Source: Lachnospiraceae bacterium UBA1818
GTDB taxonomy: Bacteria; Bacillota; Clostridia; Lachnospirales; Lachnospiraceae
DNA length: 64,000 nucleotides
Assembly: GCA_904419285.1 (NCBI GenBank)
Contig: CAJFQZ010000009.1
Coordinates: 1-64,000 of the forward strand
Direction of reading: 5' to 3'
Part shown: positions 33,150 to 40,951 of the stretch, piece after piece
Position numbering within the stretch: the first letter of the stretch is position 1
How the letters are laid out: every line of letters begins with the position of its first letter
Notes under the pieces: generated by a model
The model's database searches: none
Told to the model about the DNA's origin: nothing
Seen by the model: the letters and a program-made list of their open reading frames with translations, nothing else
Program-made: the position numbers and the translations under genes

Positions 33150-34352
33150 ATGCCAAGATTAAATGAAAACTATCAGAATGTAAAGGACAGCTACCTTTTT
33201 GCAGAGATTGCCAGACGAGTGAAGGTATATGAAGAAGAGCATCCGGAGAAAGCGGGAGAGATCATCCGCCTCGGGATCGGCGATGTAACGCGTCCTCTGA
33301 CAAAGAGCGTGATCAGCGCACTCCATGAAGCAGTTGATTCACAGGCTTCGTCAGAGACGTTCAAGGGGTACGGCCCGGAACAGGGATATGAATTTGTCCG
33401 CAAGGCTGTTGCCGAGTATTATGCAAAGAACGGTGTGGAGATCGATCCTGATGCTGTCTTTATCTCTGACGGAGCCAAGAGCGACACCGGGAATATCACA
33501 GAGCTGTTCGCAAAAGACAATGTGATCCTTGTACCGGACCCGGTATATCCGGTCTACGTAGATACGAACACGATGGACGGCAAGAAGATCATCTATATGA
33601 ACGGGACCGAGGAAAATAACTTCCTTCCTATGCCGGATGAGTCGGTGAAGGCGGACATCATTTATCTCTGCTCCCCCAACAATCCGACAGGAGCCTGCTA
33701 CAATAAAGACCAGCTTAAGAAATGGGTGGACTATGCACTGAAGAATGACGCGGTGATCCTCTTTGATTCTGCATACGAAGCATTCGTGTCCGAGCCGGAT
33801 CTTCCGCGCAGCATCTACACTGTAGAAGGGGCGAAAGAGTGCGCCATCGAGTTCTGCTCACTCTCCAAGACCGCAGGATTTACAGGAACCCGTTTCTCCT
33901 ACACGATCGTTCCGAAGGAGCTTGTGTTCACTGTTTCTGACGGAAGCCAGATGAGCCTGCACGACATGTGGAACAGAAGACAGTCCACCAAGTTCAACGG
34001 CACGCCGTATATCATCCAGTATGCTGCGGCGCAGGTATTCACAGATGAGGGCATGAAAGAGTGTCATGAGAATATCGATTATTATATGGAAAATGCACGG
34101 ATGATCGCAGATATGCTGCGCAGGAAGAATATTCCGTTTACCGGCGGAGTGAACTCTCCGTATATCTGGTTCAAGTGCCCGAAAGGGATGGAATCCTGGG
34201 AGTTTTTTGACTACCTTCTGGAGAATGCCCAGATCGTCGGTACACCGGGCGCCGGATTCGGGGAGAATGGAAAGAACTATTTCAGGCTGACCTCCTTCGG
34301 GCTTCATGAGAAGACGGCGGAGGCAATGGAGAGATTCGACCGCTTATTCTGA
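33150..34352 (+). CDS. dapL: LL-diaminopimelate aminotransferase
   Basis: 400 residues, PLP enzyme (class I/II aminotransferase) that converts tetrahydrodipicolinate directly to LL-DAP for lysine and peptidoglycan. LGIGDVTRPL, the substrate loop ETFKGYGPEQGY, ISDGAKSDTGN, SPNNPTG and the PLP lysine in SLSKTAGFTGTRF are characteristic. The ATG at 33150 is selected because AAAGGAAG lies eight bases upstream and the family begins here; the in-frame GTG at 33126 has no SD. Confidence 0.96.
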   Translation: MPRLNENYQNVKDSYLFAEIARRVKVYEEEHPEKAGEIIRLGIGDVTRPLTKSVISALHEAVDSQASSETFKGYGPEQGYEFVRKAVAEYYAKNGVEIDPDAVFISDGAKSDTGNITELFAKDNVILVPDPVYPVYVDTNTMDGKKIIYMNGTEENNFLPMPDESVKADIIYLCSPNNPTGACYNKDQLKKWVDYALKNDAVILFDSAYEAFVSEPDLPRSIYTVEGAKECAIEFCSLSKTAGFTGTRFSYTIVPKELVFTVSDGSQMSLHDMWNRRQSTKFNGTPYIIQYAAAQVFTDEGMKECHENIDYYMENARMIADMLRRKNIPFTGGVNSPYIWFKCPKGMESWEFFDYLLENAQIVGTPGAGFGENGKNYFRLTSFGLHEKTAEAMERFDRLF

Positions 34353-34394
34353 TCATCAGTGTATTCCGATGAGCGGGAGAAAAATAAGATCAGG

Positions 34395-34424
34395 AAGGAC
34401 TGCTGCGGCAGTCCTTTTTCTTTT
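34395..34424 (+). terminator. Intrinsic terminator after dapL
   Basis: 9-bp stem AAGGACTGC (34395-34403), loop TGCG, GCAGTCCTT (34408-34416), then TTTCTTTT. Confidence 0.92.
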
Positions 34425-34499
34425 AGACTCAGACTTCATGAAGCAGCGGCAGTCCGGCGGTCTTTAGAAAATCTTGAGATTATTTAAGTAGTTATTGTG

Positions 34500-34530
34500 T
34501 TGACATCTAATATTATACGAAATATAATAT
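34500..34530 (+). promoter_or_regulatory. Consensus promoter and operator of the PadR module
   Basis: TTGACA (34500-34505), 17 bases, TATAAT (34523-34528): a perfect consensus promoter. The palindrome ATATTATA-cgaaa-TATAATAT (34510-34530) overlaps the -10 box and fits binding by the PadR repressor encoded downstream. A promoter this strong probably depends on repression. Confidence 0.85.
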
Positions 34531-34611
34531 AGAAAACAAAATAATATTACATCAAAATAAAATACCAGATGAGAGCAGAAGAGTAATTCTGTTTCTGAGA
34601 GAGGTGATGAG

Positions 34612-34935
34612 ATGGTTTTCAACACAGGCGCTGCACTTCTGGATGCGATCGTTCTGGCGGTCGTGTCCGGTGAGAGCGAGGGGACATACGGGTATAAGAT
34701 CACCCAGGATGTGCGCAGAGTGCTGGATGTGTCTGAATCCACCCTGTACCCGGTGCTGCGGCGGCTTCAGAAGGATGAATGCCTGGAAGTGTATGACAGG
34801 CAGTTCGACGGAAGGAACCGGAGATACTATAAGGTGACGGAGCGGGGGATGGCGCAGCTGGCACTTTACAAGCAGGAGTGGAAGAGTTACAGCAGCAGGA
34901 TCAGCTCAATATTTGAGGGAGGTGTGTCTGGATGA
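34612..34935 (+). CDS. PadR family transcriptional regulator
   Basis: 107 residues, short PadR type: winged helix with YGYKITQDV, STLYPVLRRLQKDECL and NRRYYKVTERG. PadR repressors respond to small molecules or membrane stress. The gene overlaps the following DUF1700 gene by four bases, so regulator and membrane protein are coupled. It is probably autoregulated through the palindrome at its promoter. Confidence 0.93.
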   Translation: MVFNTGAALLDAIVLAVVSGESEGTYGYKITQDVRRVLDVSESTLYPVLRRLQKDECLEVYDRQFDGRNRRYYKVTERGMAQLALYKQEWKSYSSRISSIFEGGVSG

Positions 34936-35594
34936 GACGTACAGAATTTCTGGCGGAGCTTGAGAGACTGCTCGCCGATCTGCCGGAGGAGGAACGTCAG
35001 GCGGCGATACAGTACTATGAAGATTATCTGCAGGACGCAGGAGAAGAGAATGAGCAGGAAGTGATCAGAGAACTGGGCGGTCCCGAGAAGGTGGCTGCCA
35101 CGATCCGCGCGGACTATTATGGAAATGAGTTCCGGGAGGAAGACTATGAAAAGAAAGATTATATGACAAAGCAGCCGGCAGAGGATTCAGACGGCAGTAC
35201 AGGAAAGCAGGCTCCGTGGACCAGCCGCAGGCTTAAGGTGCTCCTTGTAGTCCTGATCCTCCTCACTGTGGTCCCGGGGATCCTGGGAGGTATAGGAACA
35301 GCCGTGTGCGTGGTGATCGGTGTTTTATGCGCGTTTATCGGAATCTGCGCGGGGCTCGTCGTCGGTGCGGCGGCTCTGATGATCGCCGGCATTGCAGTGA
35401 CAGCGGCCGGAATCGGCCTGTTTTTTGACGTGCTGCCCATGGCGCTGCTGGTGTGCGGGATCGGGATCCTTCTCTTTGTGGTGGGACTGATCGCCGTGGC
35501 AGCTGCCGTGAAATTATGCGCAGTCGTGTATCCGGCCATGCTGAGAGGGTTTGTGAATCTGTGCAGAAGGCCTTTTCAAAGAAGGGAGGCATAG
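34932..35594 (+). CDS. DUF1700 (HAAS) membrane protein
   Basis: 220 residues. The N-terminal cytosolic helical domain (LAELERLLADLPEEERQ, YYEDYLQDAGEENEQEVI, LGGPEKVAATI; residues 5-62) is the HAAS/DUF1700 module that typically partners PadR regulators. It is followed by several glycine/alanine-rich membrane helices (about 100-205). It probably transmits a membrane signal to the PadR protein. Neighbours are PadR, DUF4097 and PspC genes. Confidence 0.9.
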   Translation: MRRTEFLAELERLLADLPEEERQAAIQYYEDYLQDAGEENEQEVIRELGGPEKVAATIRADYYGNEFREEDYEKKDYMTKQPAEDSDGSTGKQAPWTSRRLKVLLVVLILLTVVPGILGGIGTAVCVVIGVLCAFIGICAGLVVGAAALMIAGIAVTAAGIGLFFDVLPMALLVCGIGILLFVVGLIAVAAAVKLCAVVYPAMLRGFVNLCRRPFQRREA

Positions 35595-35600
35595 GGACAG

Positions 35601-36518
35601 ATGAAGAGACGATGGAAAATACTCTGGATCGTGTGCGCAGTACTCGCCGCAGCCGGGATCGTCATGGTGGCGGCAGGAATCATCCTGGGCGCGCCGATCA
35701 GGAATACAGATGGCGAGAGGAAACTGGGAACATGGCTGGACAGTATCAGGGAGAACTGGACGGATCATAGGAACGGAGCGCTCCCGGAGATCACGGGAAA
35801 ACTGGCGGAGCTGGACGCGGAATCTTTTTCTTCAGATTATACGGTTAAGGCTCCCGACGGCGGAGATATCCTCGGGTTTGACGGAATCGATGAGCTGGAG
35901 CTTGAAGTTACGGATATCGCCGTCTTCGTCGGAACATACAGCGGCGATCAGGTCGTCGTTGATACGAGCCGTATGGGAGACGGCATCCGGCAGCAGATCC
36001 GGATCGAACCGAAAGGAAAGAAACTGGAGATCGAAGCAGAGGGAGGAAAACGGCTGAAACAGCTTGCGTCGGATTATTCTGCGGAGGAGCTGAGCCTGTT
36101 CATCAGTATCCCGGAAAGCAGGAAGATGGAGAAGATCACTGCTGATGCGGGTGCCGGCTGTCTGTCAATGGAAGAAATCAGTGCCGGCCGGCTGGATGTA
36201 AGCGCGGATGCAGGCAAGATCGAAGTTTCCGGCTTTTCGGCAGAGAAGCTGGAAGCAGAGTGTGGAGCAGGACAGATCACTTTGGAGGGGGAGACCTCAG
36301 AAAAAGCAAAGCTGGACTGCACAGTAGGAGAGATCCTCTATACAATGCCCGGCAGCCGTACAGATTATAATTATAAAATGAAATGTGATGTCGGAGAGAT
36401 CGAGATCGGCGGTGAGAATTATGGCGGGATCGGAGCCAAAACGTCAGAGGATAACGGGAGCAGCCGTACTATAGAGGCAGAATGCGAGATAGGAAGGATC
36501 GAGATCCTGTTCCGATAA
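35601..36518 (+). CDS. DUF4097 beta-strand repeat protein
   Basis: 305 residues. An N-terminal membrane anchor (about residues 7-30, IVCAVLAAAGIVMVAAGIIL) is followed by an extracytoplasmic region whose C-terminal 170 residues repeat short beta-strand units (AGAGCLSMEEI, DAGKIEVSGF, GAGQITLEG, DVGEIEIGG, EIGRIEI), the DUF4097 solenoid. The family is often linked to LiaFSR-type or PadR-controlled envelope stress modules. The molecular role is not known. Confidence 0.9.
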   Translation: MKRRWKILWIVCAVLAAAGIVMVAAGIILGAPIRNTDGERKLGTWLDSIRENWTDHRNGALPEITGKLAELDAESFSSDYTVKAPDGGDILGFDGIDELELEVTDIAVFVGTYSGDQVVVDTSRMGDGIRQQIRIEPKGKKLEIEAEGGKRLKQLASDYSAEELSLFISIPESRKMEKITADAGAGCLSMEEISAGRLDVSADAGKIEVSGFSAEKLEAECGAGQITLEGETSEKAKLDCTVGEILYTMPGSRTDYNYKMKCDVGEIEIGGENYGGIGAKTSEDNGSSRTIEAECEIGRIEILFR

Positions 36519-36538
36519 TAAGAAATAAGTGCTATACT
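36510..36538 (+). promoter_or_regulatory. Possible promoter for the PspC gene
   Basis: TTCCGA (36510-36515), 17 bases, TATACT (36533-36538) with TGC upstream (extended -10), overlapping the end of the DUF4097 gene. Confidence 0.5.
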
Positions 36539-36566
36539 AAGAAGAAGGAAAACGGGAGGCGATTTT

Positions 36567-36755
36567 ATGGATGGAAAGAAATTATATCGGTCGAGGAAGA
36601 GCAGGATGCTCTGCGGCGTCTGCGGAGGAATCGGAGAATACCTGAATATCGATCCTACTCTGGTCAGACTGCTGGCCGTGCTCCTGGGATGTTCGGGGAC
36701 CGGGATCCTGGTCTACATCATAGCGGCCATCATTATTCCGGACAGTCCGGTATAG
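36567..36755 (+). CDS. PspC domain protein
   Basis: 62 residues. LYRSRKSRMLCGVCGGIGEY and the single helix LLAVLLGCSGTGILVYIIAAIII are the complete PspC domain. PspC proteins sense or buffer membrane stress. GGGAGG precedes the ATG. It completes the PadR-DUF1700-DUF4097-PspC set, which together looks like an envelope-stress module. Confidence 0.93.
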   Translation: MDGKKLYRSRKSRMLCGVCGGIGEYLNIDPTLVRLLAVLLGCSGTGILVYIIAAIIIPDSPV

Positions 36756-36778
36756 AACACAAAATAAGAATCATCCTT

Positions 36779-36817
36779 ACAGAACGGGACAGTCTTCAGA
36801 AGGCTGTCCCGTTCTGT
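36779..36817 (+). terminator. Hairpin after the PspC gene
   Basis: 14-bp perfect stem ACAGAACGGGACAG (36779-36792) / CTGTCCCGTTCTGT (36804-36817), with an inner CTTC/GAAG pairing. There is no T-run, so termination is likely only with help or the hairpin protects the mRNA end. Confidence 0.65.
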
Positions 36818-36871
36818 ATGTCTTCAGGCTTTCCTGGCAATACTCCAGAAAAAGCAGAAAGAAGGCATAGT

Positions 36872-37066
36872 ATGGGAAAGAAAAAAGAGAAACCGATCGA
36901 CCTGAGGAATCTGGAGCCGGAGGAAAAGCTGAAGTATGAGGTCGCTGAAGAGCTGGGGCTGCTGGACAAGGTTATGGAAAGCGGATGGCGTTCTCTTACG
37001 TCCAAGGAGACAGGGCGCATCGGAGGGCTTGTCACAAAAAAGCGGAGGAAAGAAAAGAAAAAATAA
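36872..37066 (+). CDS. Small acid-soluble spore protein, short alpha/beta type
   Basis: 64 residues. KYEVAEELGLLDKV and GWRSLTSKETGRIGG correspond to the alpha/beta SASP core that coats spore DNA; the KYEVAEEL region corresponds to the germination protease site. The lysine-rich ends (GKKKEK and KKRRKEKKK) are typical of the short clostridial form. The ATG at 36872 follows GAAGG at good spacing. It indicates an endospore former. A sigma-G promoter was not identified with confidence. Confidence 0.85.
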   Translation: MGKKKEKPIDLRNLEPEEKLKYEVAEELGLLDKVMESGWRSLTSKETGRIGGLVTKKRRKEKKK

Positions 37067-37082
37067 GGAAAAATAAGGAAAT

Positions 37083-37145
37083 GCCGCCGCTGCGCTGACG
37101 CACTCCGGTTCCGCACTTCGTGCTGAGACCGCTTATGTGGGCGGC
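37083..37145. repeat. Intergenic imperfect palindrome
   Basis: GCCGCC (37083-37088) pairs with GGCGGC (37140-37145) around an inner GCAC-ttc-GTGC hairpin (37113-37123). It lies between the spore protein gene and the next promoter. It may be a REP-like element or a weak terminator. Confidence 0.5.
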
Positions 37146-37177
37146 ACGGACAGTAACCTGATCGAGATGATAACTTC

Positions 37178-37206
37178 TTTACAAAGCCGTTCATCTTTGG
37201 TACAAT
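37178..37206 (+). promoter_or_regulatory. Predicted promoter of the GT26-like gene
   Basis: TTTACA (37178-37183), 17 bases, TACAAT (37201-37206). Confidence 0.75.
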
Positions 37207-37239
37207 TGTACAACTGGGGAGTTGCAGAGGGTGATGAGA

Positions 37240-37914
37240 ATGGAAGAGAAGATAAGTATATTCGATATAGAAATGGACAACCTGACTGCAAAAGAGACGA
37301 TGATACAGGCAATGCAGTTCCTGGAGAGCGAGTCCATAGACACGATCGAGATCATGTCCATGGACATGCTGCTCAGCGGTCAGGAAGATATGGAGTGGAA
37401 GGAACAGGTGGGCCGGATCGGAATTGTCCTTCCCGGAGACAAAGAGATCCTCACGGCAGCGGATGTCCATGACCGCAAGCGGCTGCAGGAGGCGGAAGAG
37501 CGCGTGTTTCTGCGGATGTTCATGAAATATCTCCAGAAAAATCACGGCAGAGTCTATCTTCTTGCGGAGACAGAGGAGGAACTGGAACGGGTCGAAGATT
37601 CGGTCAGAAGATACAACCGGGGGATCAGGATCGTGGGACATGCCCTTCTGTCCGCTCAGAGCGGGCGGGAGGAGACTGTGATCAACGATATCAACGGGAC
37701 GGAGACAGACTGTATTTTGTCCGTTCTGCCGTCCCCGTATCAGGAACAGTTCATATCAGAAAACAAGGCGCTGCTCAATGCCAGGGTATGGTTCGGATGC
37801 GGCCCGGCGCTGGGCAGGAGCTATGACGATCTCCGCATTTTTCGAAGGATAAAACATTTCTTCATAAAGAAGACATTCTGGCACAGAGTGGAAAAAGAAC
37901 AGAAGGATAAATGA
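37240..37914 (+). CDS. WecB/TagA/CpsF (GT26)-like protein with altered active-site motifs
   Basis: 224 residues. The second half follows the GT26 pattern: GRVYLLAETEEELE, IRIVGHAL, INGTETDCILSVLPSPYQEQ, then WFGCG in place of the usual GVGGAFD. The family normally makes the linkage unit of wall teichoic acid or capsule precursors. The N-terminal motifs expected to carry the catalytic Thr (xTPNxx) and Asp (LPDG) appear here as IEIMSMDML and LPGDK, so catalysis by the usual route is doubtful. The ATG at 37240 is chosen for spacing to AGAGG. It has its own promoter and a following hairpin. Confidence 0.65.
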   Translation: MEEKISIFDIEMDNLTAKETMIQAMQFLESESIDTIEIMSMDMLLSGQEDMEWKEQVGRIGIVLPGDKEILTAADVHDRKRLQEAEERVFLRMFMKYLQKNHGRVYLLAETEEELERVEDSVRRYNRGIRIVGHALLSAQSGREETVINDINGTETDCILSVLPSPYQEQFISENKALLNARVWFGCGPALGRSYDDLRIFRRIKHFFIKKTFWHRVEKEQKDK

Positions 37915-37922
37915 GAAAAAAT

Positions 37923-37950
37923 GGCAGGAGGAGGGGAAGCCCTGCCTTTT
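37923..37950 (+). terminator. Weak intrinsic terminator
   Basis: GGCAGG (37923-37928) pairs with CCTGCC (37941-37946), followed by TTTT. Confidence 0.6.
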
Positions 37951-38147
37951 GTGAACAATGTATACGGGAAAAATGTGATTTTTTTGTGAAAAAGTCTGAG
38001 AAAATGCATAAAAAAATTTGATTTCCTCTTTCCTTTTTTGGTGTTTTGCCTTAATATATTAAATGAGTATTTGTACGGACCAGCTATGGGAATTTTAATT
38101 TTGTGAAAAATGTACATGAGATTGCACTGAGAAGCGGAGGGAAAAAC

Positions 38148-39239
38148 ATGATTTCAAATCAGATACTTCAGAATACGATTGAAGGATTGAAGGGGATTTC
38201 AAGAGTGGATTTCTGTGTGATGGACACAGAGGGGAAGGAACTGGCAGAAACATTTGATGCGGCAAAAGAGTACGAAAGTGCTGTGATTTCCTTTGTGGAA
38301 TCTCCTGCGGACAGCCAGGTGATCCAGGGATGCCAGTTTTTTAAGATCTTTGATGAACAGCGCCTTGAGTATGTTCTCCTGGCGGAGGGAGAGTCGGAGG
38401 ATGTGTATATGCTGGGGAAGATCGCGGCGTTCCAGATCCAGTCTCTTCTCGTGGCGTATAAGGAACGTTTTGACAAAGATAATTTCATCAAAAACCTGCT
38501 CCTGGACAACCTCCTTCTGGTAGATATTTATAACCGCGCGAAAAAATTACATATTGACACAGAAGTAAAACGTGTTATCTTTATTATTGAAACCTTGCAC
38601 GAAAAGGACAGTGCCGCGCTTGACAATGTAAGGAATCTACTGGGGGGAAGGTCAAAGGACTTTATCACCGCAGTGGATGAGAAGAATATCATTGTCGTAA
38701 AGGAACTCTCAGAGAAAGACGGCAACAAGGAACTGGAGAAGATGGCGAAGGAGATGCTCGACACGCTTCGGAATGAGGGCGGAGAAGAGCAGGTCCATAT
38801 CGCATATGGTACGATCGTCAACGATATCAAGGAGGTTTCCAAGTCTTACAAAGAGGCGAAGCTTGCACTTGACGTAGGCAAGATCTTCTTTGAGGAGAAG
38901 GATATCGTGGCATACACCACTCTCGGCATCGGACGCCTGATCTATCAGCTCCCGATCCCGCTGTGCAAGATGTTCATCAAAGAGATTTTTGAGGGGAAAT
39001 CTCCGGACGACTTTGACGAGGAGACATTGACGACGATCAACAAGTTCTTTGAGAACAGCCTCAATGTGTCAGAGACGTCCAGGCAGCTTTATATTCACAG
39101 GAATACTCTTGTATACAGACTGGACAAGCTCCAGAAGAGCACCGGGCTGGATCTCCGTGTCTTCGAGGACGCGATCACGTTCAAGATCGCGCTCATGGTC
39201 GTGCAGTATATGAACTACATGGAGTCGCAGGAATATTAG
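38148..39239 (+). CDS. PucR/CdaR-type transcriptional regulator
   Basis: 363 residues. The C-terminal helix-turn-helix (TINKFFENSLNVSETSRQ, IHRNTLVYRLDKLQK) is the HTH_30 domain of PucR/CdaR regulators, preceded by a GGDEF-like middle region and an N-terminal sensor-like region (residues 1-130). The ATG at 38148 follows GGAGGG; the frame extends upstream without an SD. It sits directly before ftsE. Such regulators usually control sugar-acid or purine catabolism, so the ligand and target here are unknown. The upstream 37951-38147 is AT-rich and probably holds the promoter, which I could not place with confidence. Confidence 0.85.
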   Translation: MISNQILQNTIEGLKGISRVDFCVMDTEGKELAETFDAAKEYESAVISFVESPADSQVIQGCQFFKIFDEQRLEYVLLAEGESEDVYMLGKIAAFQIQSLLVAYKERFDKDNFIKNLLLDNLLLVDIYNRAKKLHIDTEVKRVIFIIETLHEKDSAALDNVRNLLGGRSKDFITAVDEKNIIVVKELSEKDGNKELEKMAKEMLDTLRNEGGEEQVHIAYGTIVNDIKEVSKSYKEAKLALDVGKIFFEEKDIVAYTTLGIGRLIYQLPIPLCKMFIKEIFEGKSPDDFDEETLTTINKFFENSLNVSETSRQLYIHRNTLVYRLDKLQKSTGLDLRVFEDAITFKIALMVVQYMNYMESQEY

Positions 39240-39318
39240 AGCACGGAATATCAGGCGGAGACGGCGCGGCAGGGGAGTGCCGGTACAGCACAGGAGTATG
39301 AATAATTAGGAGGAACAT

Positions 39319-40005
39319 ATGATTGAATTAAGAAATGTGACGAAGGAGTATTCCAAAGGGAATGCCGCCCTTAACGGGGTCTCCGTGAAGATCGAGCGGG
39401 GGGAATTCGTTTTCATTGTCGGCGACAGCGGCTCGGGAAAATCCACGCTGATCCGCCTGATCATGAAGGAACTCAATCCTACGGATGGGACCATCATTGT
39501 AAACGGACAGAACCTCAACCGAATGAGACATCGTAACATTGCAAAATACAGAAGAGGTCTTGGAGTTGTCTTTCAGGACTTCCGTCTTCTGAAAGACAGA
39601 AACATCTATGAAAATATTGCCTTTGCACTTCGCGTGACAGAGACTCCGACGAGGATCATCAAGAAGAAAGTGCCGGCTGCGCTTTCTCTTGTGGGCCTTG
39701 CCCAGAAGTACAAGTCTTTCCCGAAGGAGCTTTCCGGAGGAGAGCAGCAGCGTGTCGCGATCGCAAGGGCGCTTGTAAATGAGCCTGCCATTTTGTTGTG
39801 CGACGAGCCGACAGGTAACCTTGATCCCACAAATTCCTGGGAGATCATGAGTATCCTGAAGGAGGCGAACGAGCGTGGAACGACAGTACTTGTCGTTACG
39901 CACAACCAGGAGATCGTAAACGAGATGAACGAACGGGTTATCACGATGAAACAGGGCGTGATCGTGAGTGATGAACAAAAAGGTGGGTATATAGATGAGG
40001 ATTAG
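39319..40005 (+). CDS. ftsE: Cell division ABC transporter ATPase FtsE
   Basis: 228 residues, one ABC ATPase domain: Walker A GDSGSGKST, signature LSGGEQQRV, Walker B LLCDEPTGNLDP. With FtsX it forms a membrane complex that uses ATP to activate a peptidoglycan hydrolase at the septum. AGGAGG precedes the ATG. It overlaps ftsX by 11 bases, and the likely hydrolase activator is encoded next. Confidence 0.96.
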   Translation: MIELRNVTKEYSKGNAALNGVSVKIERGEFVFIVGDSGSGKSTLIRLIMKELNPTDGTIIVNGQNLNRMRHRNIAKYRRGLGVVFQDFRLLKDRNIYENIAFALRVTETPTRIIKKKVPAALSLVGLAQKYKSFPKELSGGEQQRVAIARALVNEPAILLCDEPTGNLDPTNSWEIMSILKEANERGTTVLVVTHNQEIVNEMNERVITMKQGVIVSDEQKGGYIDED

Positions 40006-40942
40006 TACATTAGGATACGTAGGAAAACAGGGTATCAAGAACATTTGGAGAAATAAAATGTTTTCTCTCGCGTCCGTTGCGACCATGTCAGCCTGTATCT
40101 TTCTTTTCGGTCTGTTTTTCTCTATACTTCTGAACTTCCAGTACATTATCAGGACGGCCGAGGAAGGTGTTGCCATCACGGTATTCTTTGATGAGGATGC
40201 GACGGAGGAACAGAAGGAAGAGATCGGGGATCAGCTGAGGGCGAGAGATGACGTGTCAGAGGTACGGTACGTTTCAGCCGAGGAGGCATGGGACACCTTT
40301 AAGACGGAGTACTTTGGCGAAAATTCGAATCTTGCGGACGGATGGAGTGAAAATCCGCTGATGAATTCCGATAACTATGAAGTTTACATGAAGACAATGG
40401 ATAACGATCAGGATATGATCTCAGAGAGCAGATCGCTTTCAGAGACACAGAATGAGCTTGTGAGTTTTGCCGAGAGCCTTGACGGCGTTCGTCAGGTCAA
40501 CAAGTCGGATGTGGTCGCCAACACGCTCTCCAGCGTGAACATGCTGGTTGCGTATGTATCGATCGCAATTATCGCGATCCTGTTCGGCGTGTCCATTTTT
40601 CTGATCAGCAATACGGTCACAATGGGTATCACAGTGCGCCGCGAGGAGATCGCGATCATGAAGTATATCGGAGCGAAGGACTTTGTTGTGCGGTCTCCGT
40701 TCGTGATCGAAGGTATCATCATCGGTATTTTCGGAGCGCTGATCCCGCTTGCGCTGCTGTATGTACTCTATGACAAGGCAGTACAGTTCATCATGGAGAA
40801 ATTCAGCATCCTGCAGAATATCATCGATTTTCTGCCGGTCTGGAGTGTGTACCGCTATCTGCTGCCGATCGGTCTCGCGATGGGAATCGGCATCGGATTT
40901 TTAGGAAGTTTCTTTACAGTACGGAAGCACCTGAAAGTATAG
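39995..40942 (+). CDS. ftsX: Cell division membrane protein FtsX
   Basis: 315 residues with four membrane helices: one near the N-terminus (SVATMSACIFLFGLFFSILL), then a large extracytoplasmic domain (about 55-185), then three helices in the FtsX permease domain (VAYVSIAIIAILFGVSIFLI, VIEGIIIGIFGALIPLALLY, LLPIGLAMGIGIGFLG). The extracytoplasmic loop binds the partner hydrolase. Start is inside ftsE. Confidence 0.95.
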   Translation: MRISTLGYVGKQGIKNIWRNKMFSLASVATMSACIFLFGLFFSILLNFQYIIRTAEEGVAITVFFDEDATEEQKEEIGDQLRARDDVSEVRYVSAEEAWDTFKTEYFGENSNLADGWSENPLMNSDNYEVYMKTMDNDQDMISESRSLSETQNELVSFAESLDGVRQVNKSDVVANTLSSVNMLVAYVSIAIIAILFGVSIFLISNTVTMGITVRREEIAIMKYIGAKDFVVRSPFVIEGIIIGIFGALIPLALLYVLYDKAVQFIMEKFSILQNIIDFLPVWSVYRYLLPIGLAMGIGIGFLGSFFTVRKHLKV

Positions 40943-40951
40943 GAGGATACT

